In this document: piece by piece, positions 19,701-30,437 of the stretch
How positions within the stretch are numbered: the stretch's first letter is position 1
Layout of the letters: every line of letters begins with the position of its first letter
Assembly (NCBI GenBank): GCA_026545765.1
Contig: CM048840.1
Coordinates: forward strand, 83,790,877-83,854,876
Direction: 5' to 3'
Origin: Plantago major
Taxonomy: Eukaryota > Streptophyta > Magnoliopsida > Lamiales > Plantaginaceae
Length of the DNA: 64,000 nt
Program-made: the position numbers and the translations under genes
The notes under the pieces: model-generated
The model's database searches: none
What the model saw: only the letters and a program-made list of their open reading frames with translations
What the model was told of the DNA's origin: nothing

Positions 19701-22265
19701 TTCCCTACCGAGCGATTACGATTCGACTCTATTGCATAAGGATTTCTCCGGAGAAGTGGCGATTTGATACAAGCCTTTGAGCAGGCGATGGTCGAGACAA
19801 GATTACAAATGGCATTTCAGATCACCGCCCTAAACTCGCAATTTATACCTTACGAACAAGAAGAGGTTAATGGGCGGAAGATCACTATTCTGAAGTGATC
19901 AATCTTATCTCGAAGATGATGAGGAGGAAGAGATAAACGAAAATGACTTGATGAACCTCCCACGACCATCATCAAAGGATGACATGACAAAAGGATGATG
20001 ATGATGCCCTGCACTGAGGGGAGAGAATTTCGCTAAGAAATGATGCCTCAATCGCTGAAAAGCACTGCGAGAAGACTTCACGAAATCTCCGTCTCCATCT
20101 CCTCGTAAATCTACTCATCCATCTTCTCACCAACACCCGCATTACTCTTGAACAAGTAGTTGAGCTTTCTGAAGAAACCAATCAGAAAATATTAAACACT
20201 CAAACCAGATCTGCTCAACTCAGACAACTGTTGGAAGAAGAACAACAGCTCCATCTTCAACTGGAAGATCAAATAGCTAAATCCAGAGACAAGCTTGATC
20301 AACTACAAGATTAATACTTACAAGAAATGATTGCTTACTCTGAGGTTAAAGAGCTACGGGATGTTGTGCATGATATCACCAAAGAACTCGATACTGAAGA
20401 AGTATCTGAAGTCAAGCATGATGCTAAGGCTGCATCATCTTCAAAATAAGTACCATCCTCCTCCCAGAAAGGAAAGAAACTAATCTCTGAGATGGTTGCT
20501 GGAGTCGATACAATCGATGAAAATGTCCAAGAGGATGAAGATCACTGGGCTGATTACTTAGATGATGAAGAAGACAAGACTTTGGCAGAACACCGCAATG
20601 AACATTTAGCGGTCTCTCACTTAAAAAGGAAGCTGATTGCTCCTACCATATTCAACAAACTGCCAAATGTCCACTCCAATGAATACATGAACAGGTACCA
20701 AGTACTGGCTCATCTGAACAAGGAGATGTCTTCACAGAACAAGGAAGTAATTGCCTCCGTCCCCTCTGAAATGAGAAAGTTCACTGAGCTCATCACTCAG
20801 AGAACAACTAGCATAATCATTTCTCAGAAAGATCTGGGAATAATAAGGGACGATGATGCGTCTTTAGCTGAAAAAGCTTTCCAAGAGGCAAGTTACACTG
20901 CTGGAAAAGCAGACGCCATCCTAGGCCCATTGGTAGAGCTCACTGATAAGGACAATGGACTTATCAAGTAAAATCAGGAGCTCAAAGCCGAACATCAGAA
21001 GTTGGTCACTGCCTACAACTATTTACAAGGGCATTTTAACTCTCTCTCAGATTCCTTTATGAACTGAGTCAGCCAACAATGACTAAGGGGGAAAGAATGT
21101 ACAAATCTGGACCTCAAAGTCAGGGGGAATGGGAAGAAGGAGAAGAAAACAAGAAGAAATCTGGTAGTGCGGCTCGAAGGAAGAAGAAACATGAAAACTT
21201 CCCAGCCACCACTCAGAATCAATGAACCCTCCTCAAGCCAAGCTGCTTTGCAAATAGTAGCTGCTTCCCAGAAACCTACTGAAGGAACTAAAATGATAAC
21301 AAGGGCCATGGCACAAAAACCTCCAAGGAGTACCAGGCTCGAGGAGAAGACAAGTTAAAGGGATTGATGAATCTTAGAAGAAGAAGAAGAAGGTCAAATC
21401 AAGTCCGGGCAATGAAGAAGGTAAAACTCTCACAAGATCTAATCTTGATGATGATGAGAAGCGATGAAGATGAAGCTCCTCTTCACGTAAAAAGGAAAAT
21501 TGAAAGCCTAATCGAGCCCATAGTGCAAAGCCCCTAGCGCTAAAACACCCTCTGGAAATACCAAGTCTATCCGGTGGTTCTTCAAGCAACAACCCCAAAG
21601 AGAATTCAAGGCAGAGAAGGAGCAGTGAGAAATGAAAGACAAAGTCAACTTCCACTCGGGCGGAAGAAGCCAAAATAGAGTATGTGAAGTATGACAATGA
21701 TTCCTCATCTCTGAGGTGCATCAATCAGAAAAATGGCTATTGGATTCTGGAACTTAAGCATCTATTGGTAAATTCAAGATTTCCAGAACCAATCCATAAA
21801 CAACTTATGACATGGAGAAAAGATAAGCCAACCTTGATCAACACCAATCACATTAAAGCCTGGTTGGATTTTGAAGTTGTCGAAGAGAAGCCATGAGAAA
21901 GGACCTCTCGATGAATGTCCATATGGAAAGCGGATGATGTGCAGAATTACGAATATCACGAGAAGCGAACACAAGAGCAAGACTCATTTGTAACCCTATG
22001 AATCGTTCTATCTAGCGAAGATCAATACAAGGGTGACATCGGATATCGAGGATTATCTCTGAATACTTCAAGCTCTCGGATATCGAATAGAGCATGCTGG
22101 AAGTGGGGAAAGTACATGGGTCAAGCATTTTGTCGAAAAATCCTACCAAAACCTATAAAGAGGTGCGTGGATTTGCGGAGACACTTTGAGATGCTCGTCA
22201 GAACACTTCTCTATGATTATTCTGATGACATCAAAAGGTTTGGAGATAGGAAATTTGTAGATTGA
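16785..22265 (+). pseudogene. Extra 3' gene (envelope position) of element B, intron-bearing
   Basis: Starts ATGGCCCCC (MAPKSS) and ends TGA 22263-22265. Order: an N-terminal globular region (to about 17600) with LADIRTRHLMVHWDVLACI; a Lys/Arg-rich nuclear-signal-like stretch (KKRKSEK and KKPRTSRKK, about 17710-17790); acidic Ser/Glu repeats; small exons; the FKKWQRL domain (19550-19900); coiled coil (about 20160-20440); and the conserved C-terminal module (about 21690-22260). Introns by alignment with C and D: intron 1 18683-18763 (GT..CAG), intron 2 18872-18950, intron 4 about 19206-19298 (acceptor mutated), intron 5 19416-19493. Intron 3 is cleanly absent at 19052/19053. Many frame breaks, dense at 16850-17560, 19720-20150 and 21360-22190. 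The first part loosely recalls plant 'Transposase_32'-type proteins. Function unknown. Confidence 0.8.
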
Positions 22266-22638
22266 TCCACATAAATACTGTTGAAGACTTGAAGAAACTG
22301 AAGACTTGAAGACTAGTTTATTAGGATGTTTTCTTGGAGCTTGGTTACTCCTATTGTCCTAATTTACTATGTAGTTTTTGTATTTTTGCTGACTGAGATT
22401 AACTGTATTATGTATTGAAGTTATCTGTAATCTCTCTTTGTAACTTATCTGAAGAACTTACTCTCAGATAGTATTCTATAAAAGATAACTTGTCAGCAAA
22501 GATCACACCTTGTGATTTGGTTGATGTTTACTTTCTGCACTTAATTAAATAAATTTGAAGATCTTAAGAAAAGATTAAGTGTTGGATTGTTCACTCATCC
22601 AGATTTGCAATAGGTAAGATAGTCATCGTTGACTGATC

Positions 22639-22652
22639 AAAAAGGGGGAAAT
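22639..22652 (+). promoter_or_regulatory. Polypurine tract of element B
   Basis: AAAAAGGGGGAAAT directly before the 3' LTR; plus-strand priming site. Confidence 0.88.
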
Positions 22653-22653
22653 T

Positions 22654-24376
22654 TGTTGGGAAATTTCCTGAGAAATTTGTAAGGAAATTTGTTAGATATT
22701 TTGTTAGAAATATCTGTTTAGATTTTGATCAGCAACATGATGACTTCTCTTAGTCTCAGAAAGGTGATTAGTACTCTTGGTTCACTTGAACATTGTAAAA
22801 GAGGAAACCCACTAAGTATGATAGTCTAGCTAATCTTGTATAGGATGTTAGGTCTCAAAATGTAATTTTTATTTTATGAAGAGAAGACCAAGAAGAAGAC
22901 ATCCAAGCAGAACAAGCTCAACGACATTGAAGACTTGAAGAAACTGCACAAGATTCTGGCTGTTTTGGATATCTTAGCCAGATATCTTGAAGACACGAAT
23001 AGTTTTAGACAAACTGTGTCACAAGAGATATCTGAGAAATAATAAACCTATCTGAAAACAAGGAAAGTGTCCACATATATCTATTCTCAGATACCTTGAG
23101 CCTTAACCACATTTCTGAAAAAGAAATATATATATTGCAAACAAAGTTGTTTCAATAAATAGTGGTATCTGAAGATTGAAGATAAGGACGTGCAAAGAAT
23201 CAGATAACACTAGTCTCTGATACAAAGCATAGTTCCGTTGGCACTACAGGACAAAAAGTATAGTACAATGCATTTAATGCACGGACAGAGATATGCGAAT
23301 AAAAGCGGCGACGAAGAAGAAGACAAAACACATTCTGATCTTATACACAGATATCAATAGTTTGAATTTGAGCCTAACGGATACTATTCAAACGGCACTC
23401 AAATTCATCTATAAATATCAACACTTAGACTGCTTGAAGAGATACCTTAGACACACGACATATCTTGAAAACGCCGAACGTCTTACTCTCTCAAAGCAAC
23501 TTACTTATCCTCAAAGCTTTCTGTTGCGACCAAAGCTTTTGATCTTGAGTAACACTGAAGTTCTAAGTGTCCTGATCCTAAACAAGCTCAGCTATCTGTG
23601 AAAGAGTTGAAACGAAAGATCAAGGATCTGAGATTCATTCTCTTGAACATTTATCTAAGACTTAGGTCAGTAAAAAGAACAAGATACCATACATCGAAAA
23701 GTGTATTAAGTATACTTGATTTACAGAGCTATCTGAATAACTGAATAAGTTATTAAAGAAGCTCATCTGACAAACTCAAACCAAAACCAACACCATAACT
23801 GGCGTGGAGTACAGGAAGTACTTAGTTTGAAAAATCAGGGAATAACTCCAAGGTTACCGGAGTATAGGAAGTACTTGATTTGGGAAACTAAGGAATAACT
23901 CCAAGGTTATTGAGTATAGGAAGTACTTAGCTTGGGAAGCTAGGGAATAACTCAAAGGTTTCTGAGTACAGGAAGTACTTGGCTGTGAAAACCAGGGAAC
24001 AACTCAGGGGGAACATTTGGTTGGGAACCAATTGTTTAAGAATCTTAGAATAGGATTATTGTAAGGTGAACTCAATTATCTGTTCTAGTGAATTCTAGGT
24101 CTCTGGTAGACTGAAGTGGATTAGTTGGAGGATTACGCCACCTCTAGATACCACTATACTTGCTGTGTTATTTACCTTTCTGTATTTACATTTCAGCAAC
24201 ACACACACACCTTAACTGTTTCTGCACTTATCTTTATTAAGTCTTCCACACTCTGATTCTAAGTATCAGATATCTATTCAGATATCTGAGAAATAGTTTT
24301 TATCGACAAAAGTTTTAAAAGACTATCCACCCCCCCCCCCCTCTAGTCTTTTACTTTGCCGTTATCTGGACCAACA
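22654..24376 (+). repeat. 3' LTR of element B (1,723 bp)
   Basis: Starts TGTTGGGAAATTTCCTGAG and ends CCAACA. Nearly identical to the 5' LTR; differences include loss of one copy of the terminal 13-mer and a few one- to three-base indels, many at CAG/CTG (for example TTTCTGAGTACAGG at 23959 against TTTCGAGTCAG at 10678). The 60-bp repeat array is at about 23812-24005. Confidence 0.93.
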
Positions 24377-24381
24377 CAAAG

Positions 24382-24851
24382 TAACTTGTCCGGACCCCGA
24401 TGGTGAGTTGAATTTGGATGATTTGCTACCAACTTGCCCTTCGATCATCACAGCTGATGATGTTGATGGGCTCCGAAGGAAATATGAGATCCCCAAGTCC
24501 GTGGAGATCTTAATTCTGGAAGAATCGCATGATTTCTACAATCCTCCTCCAGAATACATGTATGTGCACGAGGCCTCGTTACATTGTGGTTGGCGTATTC
24601 CTGTGGCGTCCAAGTTGATGTCCGTTCTGAATGGGATCGGACTGAGTCCTCATCAGGTGATCCCGAACTCGCTCGAAAACCTTTTGTGCTATAGAATCCT
24701 TTGTAAGTATAATAGGATTCCGATCACTTTTGATAATTTTCGCAAACTTTTTTCCATCACGGCGAGCAAGAAGAACCAGTTTTTCTACACACTGGTGACT
24801 CCCAAGCCTATACCTTCCTGGAAGATCCAATCTCGTCTCTGGGGATCAAGT
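24382..24851 (+). pseudogene. Gene E, part 2 (between element B and the solo LTR)
   Basis: Continues the frame left at 9358. It encodes an LPTCPSIITADDVDGLRRKY segment followed by a domain with LHCGWRIPVASKLMSVL and HQVIPNSLENLLCYRILC, and then ASKKNQFFYTL. This reads like the central 'putative gypsy type transposon' domain of plant retroelement-associated proteins (pattern: N-terminal Pro-rich entry, LHPF/LCCG-like helix, VxPNS-like turn, then an FF(Y/F) strand). The frame is open to the solo LTR junction at 24851. Confidence 0.6.
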
Positions 24852-27005
24852 TGTAAAACCCCGACTTTTCAGTAATCATTTTGTTTTATTTTATTTTATT
24901 TATTAGTTAATTACATTAGCTAATCAGCAATTAATTACTAACTAGCTAAAGGATTAGACTTCTTTCTCAACTGGGTTCTTTTCCTTTTCTGTTTTGACTA
25001 CTGCTTCTACTCACTTTCTGTTTAGTTCCTTCTTTCTCGACTAGATTTGTACGCATCAGCAGTCTTATCTTTGCTCTTTATTCTCAAACGCTTTTTTTAA
25101 CCTAAACCCAGCAGCCAACAAATCTGAATCGTTTCCCATCTTCGGCTTTTCTTCTTCGATCTTCATCAAGCTACTCCGTTTTAATTTTGTTCGGTAAGTT
25201 CTTGACCTCAAGCCGTGTTTTCCTCATCTCTTTATCTTGTTCTAACTCAAGAAACGTCATTCTTGCCTTCTGCTTAGAGTCAGTTTCGAAGGAGAGGATC
25301 TTTCGGTTCGTTTCGTTCGTGTTCTAACTTGCTTTCGTTCGCCTTTCGGTAAGCTTCGATTCCATGTTTTCCTTCTCGTAACTTAGTTGGGGAGGGTTTT
25401 TGTGTTCTCTTCTTGATTCTGGCTGAATCTAGTCTTATACTTGCTTAATGTCGCCTGCTATTGTTTGAAGATCAATGCTCTGTCATTTGTTTTGGTACGC
25501 TCTGTTTTCTGTTGCAAAGAGTCAGTACAGCTTGGTTTTTGTTTAAAACGCCTGATTTAATTAACATAAATCTATTTGTATCCGAGTGGTCTGTGTACTG
25601 TAGTTTTGGATTCCTGGAGATCTCGGTTTCGAACCCTGGCATGCCATATTTGTTTGTTATTTTCTGTTCTGATCTGATTACGCGCTCTTCTGTCCTGCTT
25701 TACCTTTATTTGTATTTCATGTTAACAACATGTGTTCTGGCCGGTTTGTTAGCTGATAGGATGTTTGATTTGCGGAGGTCGTCTGTTCGAATCCTCTGTG
25801 TGCATTTATTTTGCTCTTTCATTGTCTGCCTGCTTCGATCAGTTGTATCTGTTAAATTTGTCCTGGTGAGATACTATTATCAACATTTTATGTGGTTGAG
25901 TGGTTATTTGCCTGATTTTGTGGTTCGTAGAGTTCTCGGGTTCAATCCTTGCTTGTCGCATTATTTTGTTCTAATTTTATATTCTTTGTTACTAGTAACA
26001 AATTGCGTAAATTGTTATGTAATTATATGCTTAGTTGATTCTTGTTGTTTATGCCTGTTTCGTGGGGTTAAGGGTATTAATAAGTTGTATTTGCGTAAAT
26101 GTTAAGCGGTGTTATATTTTATCAGGATTTGCGGGTTGCTTAGTTTACGAGGTCATCTAAGGTGAGTGTTCTTAAAACCGATTCCGAAAACCAAGGAAGT
26201 ACATGCTTTTATTGTATATATACGTACTGCATCAAAGTAATTTACAACTCATTCTATTTCAAAAAATTGCATCGAAGCAACTGTCAAACGCTTCCGCTAA
26301 AACATGATTTCTACACGAAAGATTGATTTTGATATCTATATGTATATATTATGATTTGATTGATTGATTTGCTTAACGACCGATATGTGCGCAAAAATGT
26401 GGTGGAGGTTTCTGAGTGGGTAGACTTGGGCAATTGTGTCTATCGAGTTATTCATGAGGTTCCTTTGCTTACTTCCCCTTGACGCGAGGCAGAAGTCGCC
26501 GAGGTCTTGGGGGTAGTAGTGTTTCACCCTGTACCACGGTAAGGTAACGTCTGTGTCAGTGTCATTCTCTGTCTGGAGCGATAAGGGCGTGATTGGGGTT
26601 ATAAGGTTATTTGCAATGAAGCGAATGTTTGTCTTTATTACGATTGCTTCGTTATTGATATGATTGTATATTCAGTTTTTATTATGAATTTCCTATTGAT
26701 ATGTTAATTGGCACTATCACACACGAACACCACTGAGATTTTTGTCTCACACTCTTTCGTTTTCCTTCCATGTAGATTCCAGAGTTTAGTGGAGGACCGA
26801 GTCGGGTAGACGTTCAGCAACTTGAGTGAAGTGGGTTTTATAAACGGGATTTTTTTTAACTTTTATCCGCTGCTTGTAAAAAAAATAATATTTTCGCAAA
26901 TCAACTGTTCAAATTTCAGCTTCTCAAAGCTTTTAGATTGTCTTCATGTTATTGGTTTAACGCCCTTGTCTTTTTAAAAGTTAGTGAAATTTTCGGGGCG
27001 TTACA
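24852..27005 (+). mobile_element. Solo LTR of a Ty3/gypsy-type element (2,154 bp)
   Basis: TGTAAAACCCCGA at the start and TCGGGGCGTTACA at the end form an inverted terminal repeat. It is flanked by a perfect 5-bp target duplication CAAGT (24847-24851 and 27006-27010). There is no internal region, so the element collapsed by recombination between its two LTRs. The TGTAA..CCCC / GGGG..TTACA ends are like those of plant chromovirus (Tekay-like) LTRs. The 214-codon frame at 25461-26105 is not a gene. Three tRNA-like units lie inside (25578-25960). Confidence 0.88.
25578..25960 (+). repeat. Three tandem tRNA-like units inside the solo LTR
   Basis: Units at about 25578-25646, 25742-25804 and 25890-25960. 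Each has an A-box-like start (TCCGAGTGGTC, TTAGCTGATAGG, TTGAGTGGTTA), a B-box-like GGTTTCGAACC, TGTTCGAATCC or GGGTTCAATCC, then TG..GCA and a T-rich tail beginning ATTT or TTAT. Spacing is about 150-165 bp. The acceptor-stem arms do not pair well, so these are tRNA-derived or tRNA-mimicking repeats rather than tRNA genes. Confidence 0.6.
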
Positions 27006-27010
27006 CAAGT

Positions 27011-28698
27011 GGTGGCAGAGTACATCTTCGTCCGAGCCGCCCCAAATCCAGGTCAGTCTGAAGCACAAAGAGTTCAGTGGAACTTTTAGAAGAAGTTCTT
27101 CCCAAGAAAACTTCCGGATTGGAGACTACCGGCTCGGAACGTACCAATGTGGATGCAAGCTCTCCCCCAAAACGAGTGTCCACCCCGATACTTCTTTCGG
27201 GGCTTGATTTGTCAACCACTTCCATTCCTAGCAGGCTTTACAGAGCCATGATTTTGTGATGGGAACGAGAATTTTAGTAAGTTTATGTGGCTCGGATCCT
27301 TCATTTTGTCCGAGTCTTTGTTTATTCTCTAGTTAGACTGATTAACTAACTCGTGTTATTTTGGACTTGCAGATTTTTGGTCCTATTACTCCATGTCTAC
27401 CATGCGAGAGTTAAAGAGGCAACAAGCTACTGCCCAGAAGAAAGAGATGAAAGATGGTGTCCGAGAACAGTTGATTATAACGTCCATTGTGCTTCCGATG
27501 GATGAACCTCGGAATGCTGCTCAGTTCCGAGTGGAGGAGCTTCGGAGGCAAGAGGCTGTGAGGTACCTCAAACTATGCCCGTTCCGGACAAGGGCAAAGC
27601 AGTTGTTGTGAAGGGTGCCAAGAAACCTTCAAAGTCTGGTCCGAATGTTGCTTCGGTCAGTGGAGCCAGTGCCCCGAGCAGGCAAAAGCATCCGTTCAAA
27701 GGTCCGATCCCCCTACTAAGAAAGGTAAAGGGGTGATGGTTGAGGATTCAGACCTAGATGCTGAGGTGAACCGGTTGGCTGCTCTTCCGGAGCTGGAGAG
27801 AATTGCTGAGCTTGCTGCTGCTTATCGGAAGGTAACTTTTGTTCCGTACGGTTCTTATGAGTTTTCAATAATCTGAAAATGCCAACTTTATTTAATTCGA
27901 ACTGCATGTATTTGTTGTTTGTAGCTTACTGTTGTTGTCCGAGCTTGTTCCGAGGTGGCGGATCGGAGGGCCACAATGGAGATAGAGCTGTCCAATTCCG
28001 AGGCGAGTAGAGAGGCCGAGGTGAACAAGGTCGTGGCTTACAAAGAAAAGTATCGGAAGACTCTTACCTCGTTGAAGGAAGCCCAGGCTGAGAACCAGAA
28101 GTTGAAAAGTGTTGTTTGAGCCTTGGAGCAGGACTTGGATGTGCAGGTGAACGACATAAGTGAGATCTCCGGGGTCTCCCGAGATTTCAAGGATCGCCTC
28201 CTCGAACACCTGCTGACCGTCCGGACCAATGCTATCCGAGACTTCCTAAACTCGGATGCCCAGAAGTTCCTCCTGGAGACCAAGTATGATTCGGCTCGTC
28301 AGGATGGGTTTGATGCAGCAGTGGGTCAGCTCCAAAAGAAAGGCCTGGTTCCGAGTGACTACGATTTGGACGCTGAAGAGGTTTCGGCCTTCAATGAACC
28401 GGATGGCTCTATCTTTGTCTCGAAAGGTGTACTTGACTCGGATCTGTTCAAGTCCGAGTTTGTGGAGCTCATGTGTGAGGAGACCGCTACCAACAAGTAC
28501 AACCATGGAGGTCCGTACTTTCCTCATTTTTTGCCAGAGACGCTGATGTCCCATGTTTTTGTCCCGTTCAAGGACTACCCGTACCACAACCGAGAGTGGT
28601 TGAAAACTAAGCGAGTCAGTAGAGTTTGGAACCTTAAAACTGGCTACTTGTCTATGTGGTGGTTTATTCTTGCTGCTCATTTCATGGTCACTTTTTAA
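27011..28698 (+). pseudogene. Gene E, part 3 (C-terminal coiled-coil region, two introns)
   Basis: Continuation of gene E after the solo LTR. Visible introns are 27277-27372 (GTAAGT..TTGCAG) and 27832-27924 (GTAACT..TTTGTAG). Exons encode an Arg/Glu-rich segment (27393-27600), a linker, a heptad-like coiled coil (about 27930-28120, ending in a TGA at 28117-28119) and a conserved-looking C-terminus (28123-28600) with DFKDRLLEHLLTVR and FLLETKYDSARQDGFDAAVG. This matches the general build of plant retroelement-associated Transposase_28-type proteins. One nonsense codon plus frameshifts at about 27050 and 27580 make it non-functional as read. Confidence 0.6.
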
Positions 28699-28709
28699 TT
28701 ATCGTTTTT

Positions 28710-28748
28710 GCCTTGCTCAAGGATGAGCAAGAAACTTGTTTGGGGGTG
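28710..28748 (+). promoter_or_regulatory. Tat-type polypurine tract region
   Basis: GCTCAAGGATGAGCAAGAAA followed by GTTTGGGGGTG, the same box-plus-purine arrangement as at 1625-1656. It marks the 3' LTR of a gypsy element just downstream. Confidence 0.6.
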
Positions 28749-30024
28749 TGATGTGACAATGAAATGTGCGATATAGAATACTTTTAGACCTTTGTTTTTT
28801 TCCCTAGATGCAATATTTGTATCGTTTTATGGTCAATTACTAACTTTGCGTATTTTTTGTAGGTCATGATCGCGTTTTTGAGGATTTGCACGATTTCAGG
28901 CACCAAAACGGCATAATTGTGCCAAACGGGACAAGGAAGAGAATACACCGGATTGACCATTGCACGGAGTTCGAGGAGTCAAAACTTGTCATGCAACCAA
29001 CCGATGCAAAGATAATTGCAGATGGAACAACTTTGTAGAAGACCACTTTTGAGAAGCGAAGTTCTGCCCAAATTGAAGAACGAAGAAAGCAGTTCAAGTG
29101 AAGATATCGCACTTGGCGTACGAGGACCGATAGGGAGTCATCGCGGTCCACAAAGCATCGCAATGGATCTCTTGTTTATCTTGGCTTTTCTCCTAGCCTG
29201 ACAGGCTAGAGCCCGCCTTCCTAAACCTTCCTTATACACCAATGGCGGTTTGAGCTCGAGATTTCACCTATAAATAAGACCTCAGGGGTCTCAGAATCAA
29301 CACATCTCACAAAGCAGCTCTCCTGGAGAGAGAACCAGTCCTCGGAGAAGTGAAACCCCAACCCGCTGGCCGTCAGGCACCCAGAATGAGAAAACCCTAG
29401 AAGCAGCAGCATGAGACATCAGATACATCAGAGACTAAGCTTCTTCTTCCTTTTTTCTTAGATTTCGATTTATGTTCTTTGTTACTATGAGTACCTAACT
29501 CTCTCTTGTGAAGGCGAACTGCCGTAACTCTGCTTTTGCTACTTCTTTACATACAGTGATATGTTAATGGAATAGTTATTTGACGTAAATCGTGGTTATA
29601 TAACTCTATACATCCTTCGTGGTGTGATGTTCAGCTGAGTGTCACAGTAGTTTATTGAACTGAGTAGGGATACTCGTGCCGACTGCGCCTTGAGCACCAT
29701 AGTATTATGCCTTGCTGTCGTTAGAGGTAACTGCGTTGGATTTTAACTAGGAAGTTGGGAGTAGCATAGCAGAGAGAGGTTGGGGAACCTTTACGCCTTT
29801 CCATCATTGATTTACAACAAAGGAATTTAGAGTTTACTAAAATTCAATTATTCTGTCTGAGATCAAACTGTTTACTTTTCTGTATTCAATTACAAACGTT
29901 ATTTGCTTGTTCCTATGCTAAGTGTCCGTGGAGAACAACATCCCAAGTCAACTTTCCGCTATAAACTGTGGATTTGATGACTTCCGACTTATAAATTTAA
30001 TATTGATTGTATTTGTAGATTACA
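28749..30024 (+). mobile_element. Tat-like gypsy 3' LTR (right end approximate)
   Basis: Starts TGATGTGACAATG after a Tat-type polypurine tract. A TATA-type CCTATAAATAAG lies at about 29269-29280, followed by a leader-like stretch, and GTGTCCGTGGAGAACAACAT (about 29920-29940) resembles the CCTGTGGAGAACGATAC string near the 3' end of plant Athila/Tat LTRs. No coding sequence. The right border is inferred from the start of FAR1-like coding sequence at 30025; no target duplication was found. Confidence 0.5.
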
Positions 30025-30255
30025 GGTTCTACAAGGGAAAACGAAATCTTTGAGTGCACATCAGCCGTTCAGTTCACACCATGTTATTTTGATTGTGAAG
30101 ATGGTTCGGTATCTTGTGGTTGCGAAAAAATTGAATTTGTAGGAATTTTGTGTTCACATGCATTAAAAGTTCTTTGGGAGAGACATATTATGACAATTCC
30201 AAGTCTATATATCAAGAGACAGTGGGCAAAAGCTGTAAACCCTAGTGAATATTGA
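30025..30255 (+). pseudogene. FAR1/FRS-type SWIM zinc-finger fragment
   Basis: Too short for a normal gene. The frame starting at 30025 and ending TGA 30253 encodes the C-terminal part of a FAR1-related (FRS) or Mutator-like transposase: VSCGCEKIEFVGILCSHALK is the CxCx(n)CxH SWIM zinc finger, and IPSLYIKRQWAKAV matches the IPxxYIxxRWxxxA box that follows it in this family. The upstream catalytic domains are missing. A splice-acceptor-like TTACAG precedes it. It is a truncated relic of a domesticated or mobile Mutator-type gene. Confidence 0.7.
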
Positions 30256-30437
30256 GATCTAAGCCCAGTAAGTCCTAGTGAAATGAAGAGTTATTGTTAC
30301 ATGAATTAAGTCAACTGGGTCGTCATTTGGTAATGAAGGTAGGACAAAGTAAAAAAGGCATATGAGATTGCAAAATGAAACCAAATCATATGTAATTAGG
30401 AAAGATACTTTAGTTAATAGAATATTAATATTCTTCT

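Larger units (their letters stand above)
9359..24376 (+). mobile_element. Sirevirus-like Ty1/copia element B, 15.0 kb, complete with both LTRs
   Basis: Two LTRs (9359-11093 and 22654-24376), both ending CTGGACCAACA, flanked by the perfect 5-bp target duplication CAAAG (9354-9358 and 24377-24381). The primer-binding site is TGGTATCAGAGC and the polypurine tract AAAAAGGGGGAAAT. Internal order is gag, protease, integrase, reverse transcriptase, RNase H, hairpin array, internal TATA, extra 3' gene. The integrase-before-reverse-transcriptase order makes it Ty1/copia. SIRE-type residues ([19 protein letters not shown]) and the long extra 3' gene indicate Sirevirus affinity. All genes carry frameshifts. 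About 1 kb of gag present in D (34300-35385) is deleted near 11800. The 22266-22638 stretch is the element's 3' untranslated region. Confidence 0.93.

Noticed and set aside
21019..21724. Minus-strand frames opposite the basic/acidic linker of the extra gene in B
   Set aside because: Phe/Leu/Ser-rich shadows of Lys/Glu-rich coding sequence; the same shadows recur opposite D and C.
25578..25960. Genuine tRNA genes
   Set aside because: B-boxes fit, but acceptor and anticodon stems do not pair and the units lack a coherent cloverleaf.
25461..26105. 214-codon hydrophobic Cys/Leu/Val-rich frame
   Set aside because: Lies wholly inside a solo LTR and overlaps the tRNA-like units; T-rich DNA gives hydrophobic codons by chance.
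28246..28680. 144-codon minus-strand frame
   Set aside because: Antisense to the better supported C-terminal part of gene E.
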